Shown here in pieces: positions 17,380 to 25,274 of a stretch of DNA of 64,000 nucleotides. Each line of letters begins with the position of its first letter. Position 1 is the first letter of the stretch. The DNA comes from Morganella morganii. Lineage in GTDB: Bacteria > Pseudomonadota > Gammaproteobacteria > Enterobacterales > Enterobacteriaceae. The position numbers and the translations under genes are program-made. The stretch is taken from assembly GCF_019402645.1 (NCBI RefSeq), contig NZ_VKKS01000002.1, positions 179,848 through 243,847 of the forward strand, written 5' to 3'. A model generated the notes under the pieces. That model worked only from the letters and a program-made list of their open reading frames with translations. It searched no databases and had not been told where the DNA came from.

Positions 17380-18864
17380 TTATGATTCTTTGGTGCTGAT
17401 ATAGATATTTTTCACTTCCGTATACGCATCCAGCATCATTTTATGAGTTTCCCGTCCAAGTCCGGAGTTTTTATAACCACCAAACGGGGCATGGGCCGGC
17501 AGCTCATGGTAGGTATTCACCCACATCCGGCCGGTTCTGACGGCTTTCGCCACACGCAGCGCGCGGTTGATATCCTGTGTCCAGACCGCACCACCCAGCC
17601 CGTACTCGGAATCATTTGCCATTGAGACAACTTCATCCTCATCACTGAACGGGATCACTACCAGTACCGGTCCGAAAATCTCTTCGCGGGCAACCCGCAT
17701 CTGGTTGGTGACATTGGTGATGATAGTCGGTTTCATAAAGAATCCGGCATCCAGCCCGTCACTGGTCAGGCGTTCACCGCCGGTGAGGATGGTGGCACCC
17801 TCTTTTTTCGCCAGTTCCACATAACTGAGAATGGTATCGAGCTGTCCCTGACTGACCTGGCTGCCCATCTGCGTATCTTTCGCCATCGGATCACCGACTT
17901 TGACTGATTCAAAACGGGCTTTCAGTTTTTTCAGGAATTCATCGTGGATATCTTTGTGCAGGAACAGGCGTGAACCGGATTCACAGGCCTGACCCTGGTT
18001 CATCAGGATCGCGATAGCCGCGTATTTGACGGCTTTTTCCATATTGGCATCCGGGAACACGATATTTGCGGATTTACCGCCCAGTTCCAGTGTGGCCGGG
18101 ATCAGTTTTTTCGCGGCGGCAGCGGCAACAGTGTAACCGACGCTGGTGGAACCGGTGAAAGCCACTTTATCCACATCCGGGTGGTCAAGAATAGCCTGGC
18201 CGACCACGGAACCGCGACCGGTAACAATATTAATCACACCGGCAGGCAGCACATCATTCAGGATGCGGCCCAGCTCCAGCAGCGTCAGCGGGGTCAGGCT
18301 GGCCGGGTTGATTATCACGGTATCCCCGGCGGCAATGACTGGTGCCAGTTTCCAGGCGGCCATCAGCAGCGGAAAGTTCCACGGGATAATCTGACCGACA
18401 ACGCCGATAGGTTCGCGGATCACCAGACTCAGGGTGTTTTCATCCAGCACATCGGCCTGGTCGGAATGGGCGCGGACGGCACCTGCAAAGTAGCGGAAAT
18501 GGTCGATAGCAGCCGGTAAATCGATAGAAATAGCTTCATTATACGGCTTACCGTTATCGAGGGATTCCAGTGTGGCGAAGCGCTCTTTTTCGGCTTCCAG
18601 GCGGTCGGCAATTTTCAGTAACAGTTGCTGACGTTCAGCAGGGGAGGTGTGGCGCCAGGTCTCAAAGGTCTTTTTGGCGGCGGCAACCGCAGTATTAACA
18701 TCCTGAGCCGTACCGGCAGGGTAGTCTGCTAATAATTCACCGGTTGCAGGGTTAAATGTCTGACTTTTGGCGTGATCACTGCTTTCGACCCACTGACCGT
18801 TAATCAGCATTTTGTAGGATGTCTGAGGACGCAGAGCCTGTTCAATATCTTTCAATTTAATCAT
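17380..18864 (-). CDS. NAD(P)-dependent aldehyde dehydrogenase (AldB/AcoD/ExaC-like)
   Basis: 494 aa. The ALDH superfamily motifs are in order: IPWNFP (oxyanion Asn), FTGSTSVG (nucleotide-binding turn), LELGGKS with the general base Glu, NQGQAC with the catalytic Cys around residue 300, and EEIFGPV. The C-terminal KNSGLGRE segment and the overall similarity place it near the acetaldehyde dehydrogenases AldB/AcoD/ExaC, which oxidise short aliphatic aldehydes to acids. The ATG follows GGAGAAAATA. It is monocistronic. The exact aldehyde cannot be stated. Confidence 0.9.
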   Translation of the reverse strand: MIKLKDIEQALRPQTSYKMLINGQWVESSDHAKSQTFNPATGELLADYPAGTAQDVNTAVAAAKKTFETWRHTSPAERQQLLLKIADRLEAEKERFATLESLDNGKPYNEAISIDLPAAIDHFRYFAGAVRAHSDQADVLDENTLSLVIREPIGVVGQIIPWNFPLLMAAWKLAPVIAAGDTVIINPASLTPLTLLELGRILNDVLPAGVINIVTGRGSVVGQAILDHPDVDKVAFTGSTSVGYTVAAAAAKKLIPATLELGGKSANIVFPDANMEKAVKYAAIAILMNQGQACESGSRLFLHKDIHDEFLKKLKARFESVKVGDPMAKDTQMGSQVSQGQLDTILSYVELAKKEGATILTGGERLTSDGLDAGFFMKPTIITNVTNQMRVAREEIFGPVLVVIPFSDEDEVVSMANDSEYGLGGAVWTQDINRALRVAKAVRTGRMWVNTYHELPAHAPFGGYKNSGLGRETHKMMLDAYTEVKNIYISTKES

Positions 18865-19050
18865 TATTTTCTCCGTTCTGTCCGGGTGACTGATGAGTGC
18901 CGGAATGGCCTCATCGGTACAACAAGGCGTAAATACATGAGAGCATAACTGACAAGTATTTATTAACGTCCCTAAACATTAACATATCAAACTATTAACG
19001 TTGCAATGAATTTGGCGATAACTGCAAAAGGCAGCATTAATTACCAAAAA

Positions 19051-19689
19051 TCAGACCACCAGCAAAAGACGCACGGCAAACAGCAGCAGAATGGTGCCGA
19101 TCACATTGTCGAACAGCCGGCTGTGGGCGAGGAAACGCTCGCGGATACGCTGATGCGAAAACAGTACGGAGACGGTCATAAACCAGCCTGCATTCACGCA
19201 GCACATCCACACACCGTAGAACAGTTTGACGGACACCGGCGTGGACGGGCTGACCAGAGTGGTAAACATGGCCAGGAAAAAGAGCATGGCTTTCGGGTTG
19301 GTGGCGTTGGTCAGAAATCCCATCCAAAATGCCTTCCCGGCCGTTTGTGCCGGGCGGGTATCCGGGCTCTCCGGGGGGATAACGGCGGTCGCGCCTTTGC
19401 TGCGCAGGAACTGAATTCCCAGCCAGATAAGATAAGCCGCGCCAATATATTTTGCGGTATCCATCAGCCATGGTGTGGTTTGCATCAGTGCCGTCACACC
19501 AATCAGCGTGTACACCACATGCACGGAAATTCCGGCACCGATGCCGAGCGCCGTCATCAGCCCGGCTTTGCGTCCGTGATAAATGCTCTGGCGCAGCGTC
19601 ACAGCAAAGTCCGGTCCGGGTGAGATAACAATGAAAAAATGGACGAGCGCAAGCGCCAGAAATTCACTCTGGTTAAACAGATTCATCAT
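19051..19689 (-). CDS. LysE/RhtB-family amino-acid exporter
   Basis: About 212 aa with six hydrophobic segments. The N-terminal SPGPDFAVT motif is the family signature, and NPKAMLFF in the middle is also conserved. GAGGTT lies right before the first ATG; the second ATG three bases later (19686) has better spacing and may be the true start. It resembles RhtC-type threonine/homoserine exporters, but specificity is not readable. It is the second gene after the AlaX-like editing protein (58-base gap), so export and tRNA quality control of amino acids may be linked (inference). Confidence 0.87.
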   Translation of the reverse strand: MMNLFNQSEFLALALVHFFIVISPGPDFAVTLRQSIYHGRKAGLMTALGIGAGISVHVVYTLIGVTALMQTTPWLMDTAKYIGAAYLIWLGIQFLRSKGATAVIPPESPDTRPAQTAGKAFWMGFLTNATNPKAMLFFLAMFTTLVSPSTPVSVKLFYGVWMCCVNAGWFMTVSVLFSHQRIRERFLAHSRLFDNVIGTILLLFAVRLLLVV

Positions 19690-19746
19690 AACCTCAGCAG
19701 ATTAGCAGGAGCGGCGGGGGATACCGCCGCAGAGAGACAGTCTCCG

Positions 19747-20379
19747 TCAGGCGACGTCGTACTGAACGGACAGAACGCCCTTTTTGGTTTTCAGCGATTT
19801 CAGTAGCAGTGTGCCGATTTCGCCGAGTGACTGCACATGCGTGCCGCCGCAGGAATAAGGTTCAAAACCCGCAAACCGGATCTGAAACATGCCATCTTCA
19901 TCCTGATAGTGATAACAGCGATGATCGGCATCGATCAGCGCCTGACAGTAACGGCGGACATCTTCCGGCTCAATAATCACCGGGGAACCGGCAGGGATAT
20001 ACTGTATCCGCCCCTCATCCGGCCAGTGATGTCCTTTGGTTGGTTTCCAGCCGAACGTTTCCATCACATGAGAGAGCAGGTGTCCGCCGGTATGCAGCCG
20101 TGAGTGCAGCTGACGTTTTTCCGCATCAACCTGTATCAGCACGTCGCCGGGGGCAACCGGGATATCCGTGTAGTGAATGATACCTTCCGGCATAAAGGCT
20201 GTGTGAAGAACGGCTGCGTTGCCGAGCGTGCCGGTATCCCCCGGCTGGCCGCCGCCCTGCGGGTGAAACAGGGTTTTATCCAGGATAACCGCATAGCGTC
20301 CGTCCTCTGCCGGACGGCATTCCAGGACAGTGGCATTGCCTTGTAAGGCGCGGCTGGTCAGGTAGCATTTTTCTGTCAT
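19747..20379 (-). CDS. alanyl-tRNA editing protein (AlaX-like)
   Basis: 210 aa from the ATG at 20377-20379. The FHPQGGGQPGDTG loop, the HTGGH motif (H96 and H100) and the SCGGTH motif (C177 and H181) are the zinc-binding and editing-site signatures shared with the editing domain of alanyl-tRNA synthetase. Such free-standing proteins hydrolyse Ser-tRNA(Ala) or Gly-tRNA(Ala). The upstream in-frame extension to 20685 runs antisense over the LysR gene and is rejected. It is divergent from that LysR gene, with about 100 bases between the starts. Confidence 0.9.
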   Translation of the reverse strand: MTEKCYLTSRALQGNATVLECRPAEDGRYAVILDKTLFHPQGGGQPGDTGTLGNAAVLHTAFMPEGIIHYTDIPVAPGDVLIQVDAEKRQLHSRLHTGGHLLSHVMETFGWKPTKGHHWPDEGRIQYIPAGSPVIIEPEDVRRYCQALIDADHRCYHYQDEDGMFQIRFAGFEPYSCGGTHVQSLGEIGTLLLKSLKTKKGVLSVQYDVA

Positions 20380-20479
20380 GGTGATGTGTGCCTCATTATT
20401 ATTGTGCCGGGTTGTCTGACATTGTATTGCAGGCATTGTCATATGATAATACGGCAAAAATGCAAAGGATTTGTTCCCT

Positions 20480-21391
20480 GTGATCACAAATGAAACCCTC
20501 GCGCTGCTCGAAGAAATGGCGGTATTTGCTAAAGTGGTGGAAACCGGCAGTTTTTCGGAAGCCGCCCGGCAACTGGGCGCAACACCTTCTGCGATCAGCC
20601 GTGCGGTCTCGCGGCTGGAGCGTGCGCTGAATACCCGGTTATTGCAGCGCACGACCCGCAAGCTGCGTCTGAATGAGAGCGGCAAGGCGGTGTATCAGCA
20701 CTGCCAGGCGCTGGTGAATTCTGCGGGGGCGGTGATGAGTGCCAGCGGGCAGTTCAGTGAAACACCTTCCGGTCTGGTACGTCTGGGGGCACCGAAAGCA
20801 CTGGGTTACTTTATGGTGCATCCGCTTATCAATGAATTCCTCGCAACTCATTCCGGCGTGAATGTGATGCTGCGCCTGGAAGATCGCTATATGGATTTGA
20901 TTGATGAGGAAATCGATCTCGCCATCCGCATTACCAATGAACCGCCGCCGGGGCTTATCGGTAAACGGTTGTTTACGGTCAGTCATATTTTATGTGCCAC
21001 GCCGCAGTATCTGGCGGAGCATGGTACGCCGTCCCATCCGCAGGAACTGAAGGAGCACAGCTGTCTGTTTCTCAGTGAGGAAGCAGCAGATATCCGCTGG
21101 CGTTTTCAGCAGGGTAATAAGGTGGTGTCTGTCAATGTACACGGGCGCTATTCTTCAAACCACAGTGGTGTGCGGCTTGGCGGGGTGAAGTCACATCTCG
21201 GGATCGGCGGGCTGCCGGTGTTTACGGCGCGTAACTCTCTGGAGAGCGGGGAGATTGTGCAGGTTCTGCCGGACTGGACGTTTAAAACCCGTTACAGCGG
21301 GGATGCCTGGCTGCTTTATCCGCCGTCGCGTTATCAGCCGCCGCATATGATGGTGTTTATTGATTATCTGGTAAAAAAACTGCGGACATAA
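20480..21391 (+). CDS. LysR-family transcriptional regulator
   Basis: 303 aa from a GTG at 20480, placed 10 bases after AAAGGA; a TTG at 20471 is too close to that site. The winged HTH (residues ~10-65; GATPSAISRAVSRLE) and a full-length effector domain are present. The protein belongs to the large LysR subgroup with ERxLxxRLLQRTTRKL after the HTH. It is divergent from alaX-lysE and probably regulates them (inference from position). It ends at a bidirectional terminator. Confidence 0.85.
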   Translation: MITNETLALLEEMAVFAKVVETGSFSEAARQLGATPSAISRAVSRLERALNTRLLQRTTRKLRLNESGKAVYQHCQALVNSAGAVMSASGQFSETPSGLVRLGAPKALGYFMVHPLINEFLATHSGVNVMLRLEDRYMDLIDEEIDLAIRITNEPPPGLIGKRLFTVSHILCATPQYLAEHGTPSHPQELKEHSCLFLSEEAADIRWRFQQGNKVVSVNVHGRYSSNHSGVRLGGVKSHLGIGGLPVFTARNSLESGEIVQVLPDWTFKTRYSGDAWLLYPPSRYQPPHMMVFIDYLVKKLRT

Positions 21392-21418
21392 AAAAAGCGC
21401 CTCTAAGGCGCTTTTTTT
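21390..21418. terminator. bidirectional terminator (LysR gene / small-peptide copy 1)
   Basis: AGCGCC and GGCGCT arms around TCTAA, flanked by an A-run and a T-run of seven. It ends the LysR gene on the plus strand and the 25-codon gene on the minus strand. Confidence 0.85.
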
Positions 21419-21432
21419 AATCTGTCTGATAA

Positions 21433-21510
21433 TCAGAATGCTTTGCTGTATTTTGCAATGATAGCAGCAGCACGGGTCAGATTAGAGAAGAAAGTTTTGA
21501 TACTTTTCAT
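21433..21510 (-). CDS. 25-aa cationic amphipathic peptide, copy 1
   Basis: A 25-codon gene too short for routine calling. The peptide begins MKSIKTFFSNLTR, continues AAAIIAKYSKAF and stops. It has Lys/Arg spaced every three to four residues around a hydrophobic face, so an amphipathic helix is likely. The start is convincing: AGGAG six bases before the ATG at 21508-21510. A promoter lies upstream at 21564-21591 and a terminator directly downstream. I do not recognise it. The size, charge and tandem copies recall type I toxins (Ibs, Ldr) or small membrane-associated regulators, but no antisense RNA can be proven by eye. Confidence 0.75.
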   Translation of the reverse strand: MKSIKTFFSNLTRAAAIIAKYSKAF

Positions 21511-21563
21511 AATGAACTCCTGCTTTGAATTAGGTTAGTAAGCTGTTTTGCTTCGATAGAGGT

Positions 21564-21591
21564 ATCATACCAGTTTTGTGATGCAGGTCAA
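21564..21591 (-). promoter_or_regulatory. sigma70-type promoter of peptide copy 1
   Basis: On the minus strand TTGACC and TATGAT are separated by 16 bases, with the -10 element extended by TGG. It lies about 55 bases before the start codon. Confidence 0.65.
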
Positions 21592-21785
21592 CATTAATTT
21601 CAACTATTTTTTAATGATTACAAAATCATTTTAATAACAAAAAAGCAGTGAAAAATAGCAAATGTGAACATCAGAACCGGCATAAAACAGCGTGTTTCTG
21701 CTGTCTGTAATTTACTGAATTGATTTAGCAAGAATTTTTAGTAAGAAAAAAATGTTGAAAATGTTAATGCTGCGTTGCAGGCAAT

Positions 21786-21812
21786 AAAAAAGCGCCTTTA
21801 AGGCGCTTTTTT
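21786..21812 (-). terminator. terminator of small-peptide copy 2
   Basis: AAAAAAGCGCCT and AGGCGCTTTTTT with a three-base loop, 15 bases past the stop codon of copy 2. Confidence 0.85.
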
Positions 21813-21826
21813 AATCTGTCTGATAA

Positions 21827-21904
21827 TCAGAATGCTTTGCTGTATTTTGCAATGATAGCAGCAGCACGGGTCAGATTAGAGAAGAAAGTTTTGATACTTT
21901 TCAT
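21827..21904 (-). CDS. 25-aa cationic amphipathic peptide, copy 2
   Basis: The encoded peptide is identical to copy 1, with the same AGGAG six bases before the ATG at 21902-21904, its own promoter (21958-21985) and its own terminator (21786-21812). Two complete transcription units argue for a gene-dosage benefit or a duplicated toxin-like locus. Lack of divergence in the coding part implies a recent duplication or selection. Function unknown. Confidence 0.75.
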   Translation of the reverse strand: MKSIKTFFSNLTRAAAIIAKYSKAF

Positions 21905-21957
21905 AATGAACTCCTGCTTTGAATTAGGTTAGTAAGCTGTTTTGCTTCGATGGAGGT

Positions 21958-21985
21958 ATCTTACCAGTTTTGTGATGCAGGTCAA
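21958..21985 (-). promoter_or_regulatory. sigma70-type promoter of peptide copy 2
   Basis: TTGACC and TAAGAT, 16-base spacing, on the minus strand. It differs from copy 1 by one base in the -10 element. Confidence 0.65.
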
Positions 21986-22250
21986 CATTAATTTCAACTA
22001 TTTTTTAATGATTACAAAATCATTTTAATAACAAAAAAACAGTGAAAAATAGCAAATGTGAGCATCAGAACCGGCATAAAACAGCGTGTTTCTGCTGGCT
22101 GTAATTTACTGAATTGATTTAGCAGGAATTTTTAGCAGGAGAAAAGATGTTGAAAATGTTAGTGGCACGTTACGACGGCAGAAAAACCGGTTGTTTAGCA
22201 TTTGTACCGGTAAATGGCTTCAACTTTTTTTGAATAAATCATACGAACAT

Positions 22251-22278
22251 AAAAAAGGGGTGGCCGGAGCCACCCAAA
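22251..22278 (-). terminator. terminator of the nar operon
   Basis: On the minus strand GGGTGGC and GCCACCC arms with a TCCG loop are followed by TTTTTT, 35 bases after the narI stop codon. Confidence 0.85.
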
Positions 22279-22312
22279 CTGTGCATTTAAAGGATGAGAC
22301 TGTTGTTGTTAA

Positions 22313-22990
22313 TTAATGACGGTTGCGCACTAACTGGTAGCGGCGCGTAATATATTCGACCGGCGCACTCCAGATATGCACCAGACGGCAAAACGGGAAG
22401 ATCAGGAACAGCGTCATACCCAGCACCAGGTGCATGCGGAAGATAAAGGCAACACCTTCCAGATGCTCCGAAGCGCCACCCTGAAATGTCACGACAGACT
22501 GTGCCCAGCCGACCAGTTTCATCATCTCGCTGCCGTCAGTGTGCTGCGCGGAGAACGGAATGGTGCCCAGCCCCAGAATCACCTGGATCACCAGCAGGGT
22601 GATAATCAGGATATCTCCCGCAGAAGATGTTGCGCGGACACGCGGATTGGTCAGACGGCGTTTGAGCAGCATACCGCCGCCGATCAGGGTCATCACTCCG
22701 CAGGCTCCGCCCGCCACCATCGCCAGCATCTGTTTCTGCGCCACGGTGATAAACGGTTCATACATCCAGTGCGGGGTCAGCATGCCGGCGAAATGCCCGA
22801 AAAAAATACCGAGGATCCCGACATGGAACAGGTTGGAGGCCAGACGCATCCCTTTTTTATCCAGCATCTGACTGGAACCGGCACGCCAGGTGTATTGCCC
22901 GTAGTCGTAACGCAGCCAGCTGCCGATGATAAACACCGCGCCTGCGATATACGGATAGATATCAAAGAAAAACGTATTCAGGAAATTCAT
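22313..22990 (-). CDS. narI: respiratory nitrate reductase A, gamma subunit (cytochrome b)
   Basis: 225 aa, the same length as E. coli NarI. Five membrane segments carry the four haem b ligands at exactly the E. coli positions, H56 and H66 in helix II and H187 and H205 in helix V. It anchors NarGH at the cytoplasmic face, oxidises quinol on the periplasmic side and passes electrons inward. Its start overlaps the end of narJ by four bases. It is the last gene of narKGHJI, followed by a terminator. Confidence 0.97.
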   Translation of the reverse strand: MNFLNTFFFDIYPYIAGAVFIIGSWLRYDYGQYTWRAGSSQMLDKKGMRLASNLFHVGILGIFFGHFAGMLTPHWMYEPFITVAQKQMLAMVAGGACGVMTLIGGGMLLKRRLTNPRVRATSSAGDILIITLLVIQVILGLGTIPFSAQHTDGSEMMKLVGWAQSVVTFQGGASEHLEGVAFIFRMHLVLGMTLFLIFPFCRLVHIWSAPVEYITRRYQLVRNRH

Positions 22991-23721
22991 GGAGTTACTC
23001 CTTTCGCCGCAGGGGAAACCGGCGCATCACCCACCTGAATGTAATTCGGGGCGACACTCTGTGAAAAACGACGCTGATGCTGTGTCAGAACAGAATTGTC
23101 ACAGCCTTTATCGGCCAGGAATGTCACCTGTTCTTCTTCCCAGACCGCATCCAGTGCAGCCGGGGTGTCGTCACGGGCTTCACCGTCCACCTGACGGGTC
23201 AGCGAACTGAGTGTCAGATCGCTGTCCGCCAGTGCCAGCAGCAGGCTGAAAAGTTCATGGTAATGGCTTTCGCGCTGACGCAGCCGCTCACCGAGCAGGG
23301 CGAGGATCGGCGCAATATCTTTCAGCCCCTGACAAGCCTGTTCCGGCGGCATGACAGAGAGATATTCCAGGTAAACCGGCAGATAATCCGGCAGTTCGCG
23401 GCTGTTCAGGGTGATCCCGGCCTGCTCATATTGCTCCAGCAGTGACACCATCGCCTGGCCGCGATCCCGTGATTCGCCATAGACATGTTCAAACAGCAGC
23501 AGAGAGGTGGCTCTGCCGCGATCAAACAATTCACTGTAGCGCGCCTGGCTGTCGAGCAGCGGCTCTGCGGTCATTTCAGTGATGAAGTACATCAGTGCGG
23601 CGGCCTGAGTCAGGCGCAGCTCGTGCGCCTGTTCAATTTCCGCAATCAGTTCGTCGCGGTGTGCCCAAAGTTCTTCATTCGGGTAATCCAGCAGGCAACC
23701 GATGATTTTTAAACTGATCAT
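22987..23721 (-). CDS. narJ: nitrate reductase molybdenum cofactor assembly chaperone
   Basis: 244 aa, a TorD/NarJ-family all-helical chaperone. It binds the NarG N-terminus and holds NarGH in the cytoplasm until the Mo-bisMGD cofactor and Fe-S clusters are in place; it is not part of the final enzyme. Overlaps of four bases with both narH and narI show tight translational coupling. The length is close to E. coli NarJ (236 aa). Confidence 0.95.
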   Translation of the reverse strand: MISLKIIGCLLDYPNEELWAHRDELIAEIEQAHELRLTQAAALMYFITEMTAEPLLDSQARYSELFDRGRATSLLLFEHVYGESRDRGQAMVSLLEQYEQAGITLNSRELPDYLPVYLEYLSVMPPEQACQGLKDIAPILALLGERLRQRESHYHELFSLLLALADSDLTLSSLTRQVDGEARDDTPAALDAVWEEEQVTFLADKGCDNSVLTQHQRRFSQSVAPNYIQVGDAPVSPAAKGVTP

Positions 23722-25274
23722 GATGAGTGCCTCTCTGAGATTGGTTCATCTGCCGGTGTTTTCTGCGTGATATCGATGGCATCGATACGGCGGCTGTTAA
23801 ACAGGTTAAATTTGGTATCACTGCCGTGGCAGCCGTCGCCGAAGCTGAATCCGCAGCCGTTACGCTCAGGGAATGCCTCGCGGGCCAGTTCGCGGTGTGA
23901 TGACGGGATAACAAAGCGATCCTCATAATTCGCAATAGCCAGATAGCGGTACATTTCCTGTGCCCGGGCTTCTGTCAGACCGACTTCTTCCAGCGCACTG
24001 ATATCGCGGGTTTTATCCACGGTTTCCGCGCGTTTGTAGTGACGCATTGCCAGCATCCGTTTCAGGGCGCGCAGTACCGGCGCGGTATCCCCGGCAGTCA
24101 GCAGGTTGGCGAGGTACTGAACCGGGATGCGCAGGCTTTCCACATCCGGCAGTACGCCGCTGTGCGGCAGCATACCCGCGTCGCTGACAGACTGAATCGG
24201 TGACAGAGGCGGTATATACCAGACCATCGGCAGGGTGCGGTATTCCGGGTGCAGCGGCAGGGCGAGTTTCCACTCCATTGCCATTTTGTAGACCGGCGAT
24301 TTCTGTGCCGCATCAATCACACTCAGCGGAATGCCGTCTTTCTGTGCCTGGCGGATCACTTCCGGGTCGTTCGGGTCGAGGAAGATCCCGAGCTGGCGCT
24401 CATACAGATCTTTTTCGTTATCCGCGCTTGCGGCTTCTTCAATACGATCCGCATCATAGAGCAGCACACCGAGGTAACGGATACGGCCGACACAGGTTTC
24501 CGAGCAGACCGTCGGCTGACCGGCTTCGATACGCGGATAGCAGAAAATACATTTCTCGGATTTACCGCTTTTCCAGTTGAAGTAGATTTTTTTATACGGA
24601 CAGCCGGTCAGACACATACGCCAGCCGCGGCATTTGTCTTGATCGATAAGCACGATGCCGTCTTCCGCACGTTTGTAAATCGCACCGCTCGGGCAGGTCG
24701 CGACACAGGCTGGGTTCAGACAGTGTTCGCACAGACGCGGCAGATACATCATAAAAGTCTGCTCAAACTGGCCGTACATCTCTTTCTGCATGTCGGCGAA
24801 GTTTTTGTCTGCGCTGCGGCGGCTGAACTCACCGCCGAGATCATCTTCCCAGTTCGGACCGTTTTCAATTTTTGTCATGCGCTGACCGGTGATCAGTGAG
24901 CGCGGACGGGCGGTCGGCAGATTGCCTTCCGGGGCATTTTTCAGATGATCATAGTCGTAAGTGAACGGCTCATAGTAATCATCCAGCTCCGGCTGGTCGG
25001 GGTTGGCGAAGATTTTCGCCAGCAGGCCGACTTTGTTACCCATACGGGGAACCAGCTTGCCGCGGATATTTTTGATCCAGCCGCCTTTCCATTTTTCCTG
25101 GTCTTCCCAGTTATGCGGGTAGCCCAGGCCCGGTTTGGTTTCGACGTTATTGAACCACGCGTATTCCACACCTTCGCGGCTGGTCCAGACGTTTTTACAG
25201 GTGACAGAGCAGGTATGACAACCGATACATTTATCCAGGTTCAATACCATGCCGACTTGGGAACGTATCTTCAT
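23718..25274 (-). CDS. narH: respiratory nitrate reductase A, beta subunit (Fe-S protein)
   Basis: 518 aa (E. coli NarH 512). Four ferredoxin-like Cys groups are visible, the first being C16, C19, C22 and C26. The group CRGWRMCLTGCP has Trp in place of a Cys, the hallmark of the [3Fe-4S] centre. It relays electrons from NarI haems to NarG. Its ATG shares one base with the narG stop (TAATG). Confidence 0.97.
   Translation of the reverse strand: MKIRSQVGMVLNLDKCIGCHTCSVTCKNVWTSREGVEYAWFNNVETKPGLGYPHNWEDQEKWKGGWIKNIRGKLVPRMGNKVGLLAKIFANPDQPELDDYYEPFTYDYDHLKNAPEGNLPTARPRSLITGQRMTKIENGPNWEDDLGGEFSRRSADKNFADMQKEMYGQFEQTFMMYLPRLCEHCLNPACVATCPSGAIYKRAEDGIVLIDQDKCRGWRMCLTGCPYKKIYFNWKSGKSEKCIFCYPRIEAGQPTVCSETCVGRIRYLGVLLYDADRIEEAASADNEKDLYERQLGIFLDPNDPEVIRQAQKDGIPLSVIDAAQKSPVYKMAMEWKLALPLHPEYRTLPMVWYIPPLSPIQSVSDAGMLPHSGVLPDVESLRIPVQYLANLLTAGDTAPVLRALKRMLAMRHYKRAETVDKTRDISALEEVGLTEARAQEMYRYLAIANYEDRFVIPSSHRELAREAFPERNGCGFSFGDGCHGSDTKFNLFNSRRIDAIDITQKTPADEPISERHSS

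Larger units (their letters stand above)
21390..22180. repeat. tandem duplication of a ~396-bp unit
   Basis: Two direct copies (about 21390-21784 and 21785-22180) are nearly identical. Each holds, on the minus strand, an AT-rich upstream region, a sigma70-type promoter, a 5' leader of ~50 bases, a 25-codon gene and a terminator. The coding parts are identical. Differences are scattered point changes, for example TATGAT versus TAAGAT in the -10 element, and accumulate toward the far upstream end. Confidence 0.9.

Noticed and set aside
19006..19623. 205-codon plus-strand frame opposite the LysE-type gene
   Set aside because: Composition (His, Gln, Gly-rich) is typical of an antisense frame; the LysE motifs on the minus strand are clear.
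20479..20488. TGTGATCACA palindrome over the LysR start codon as a CRP site
   Set aside because: CRP sites need TGTGA-N6-TCACA; here the halves are contiguous, and the position over the start codon makes chance more likely.
19747..20685. 312-codon version of the AlaX-like gene
   Set aside because: The extra N-terminal 100 codons are antisense to the LysR gene and have no binding site; the start at 20379 fits the family length.
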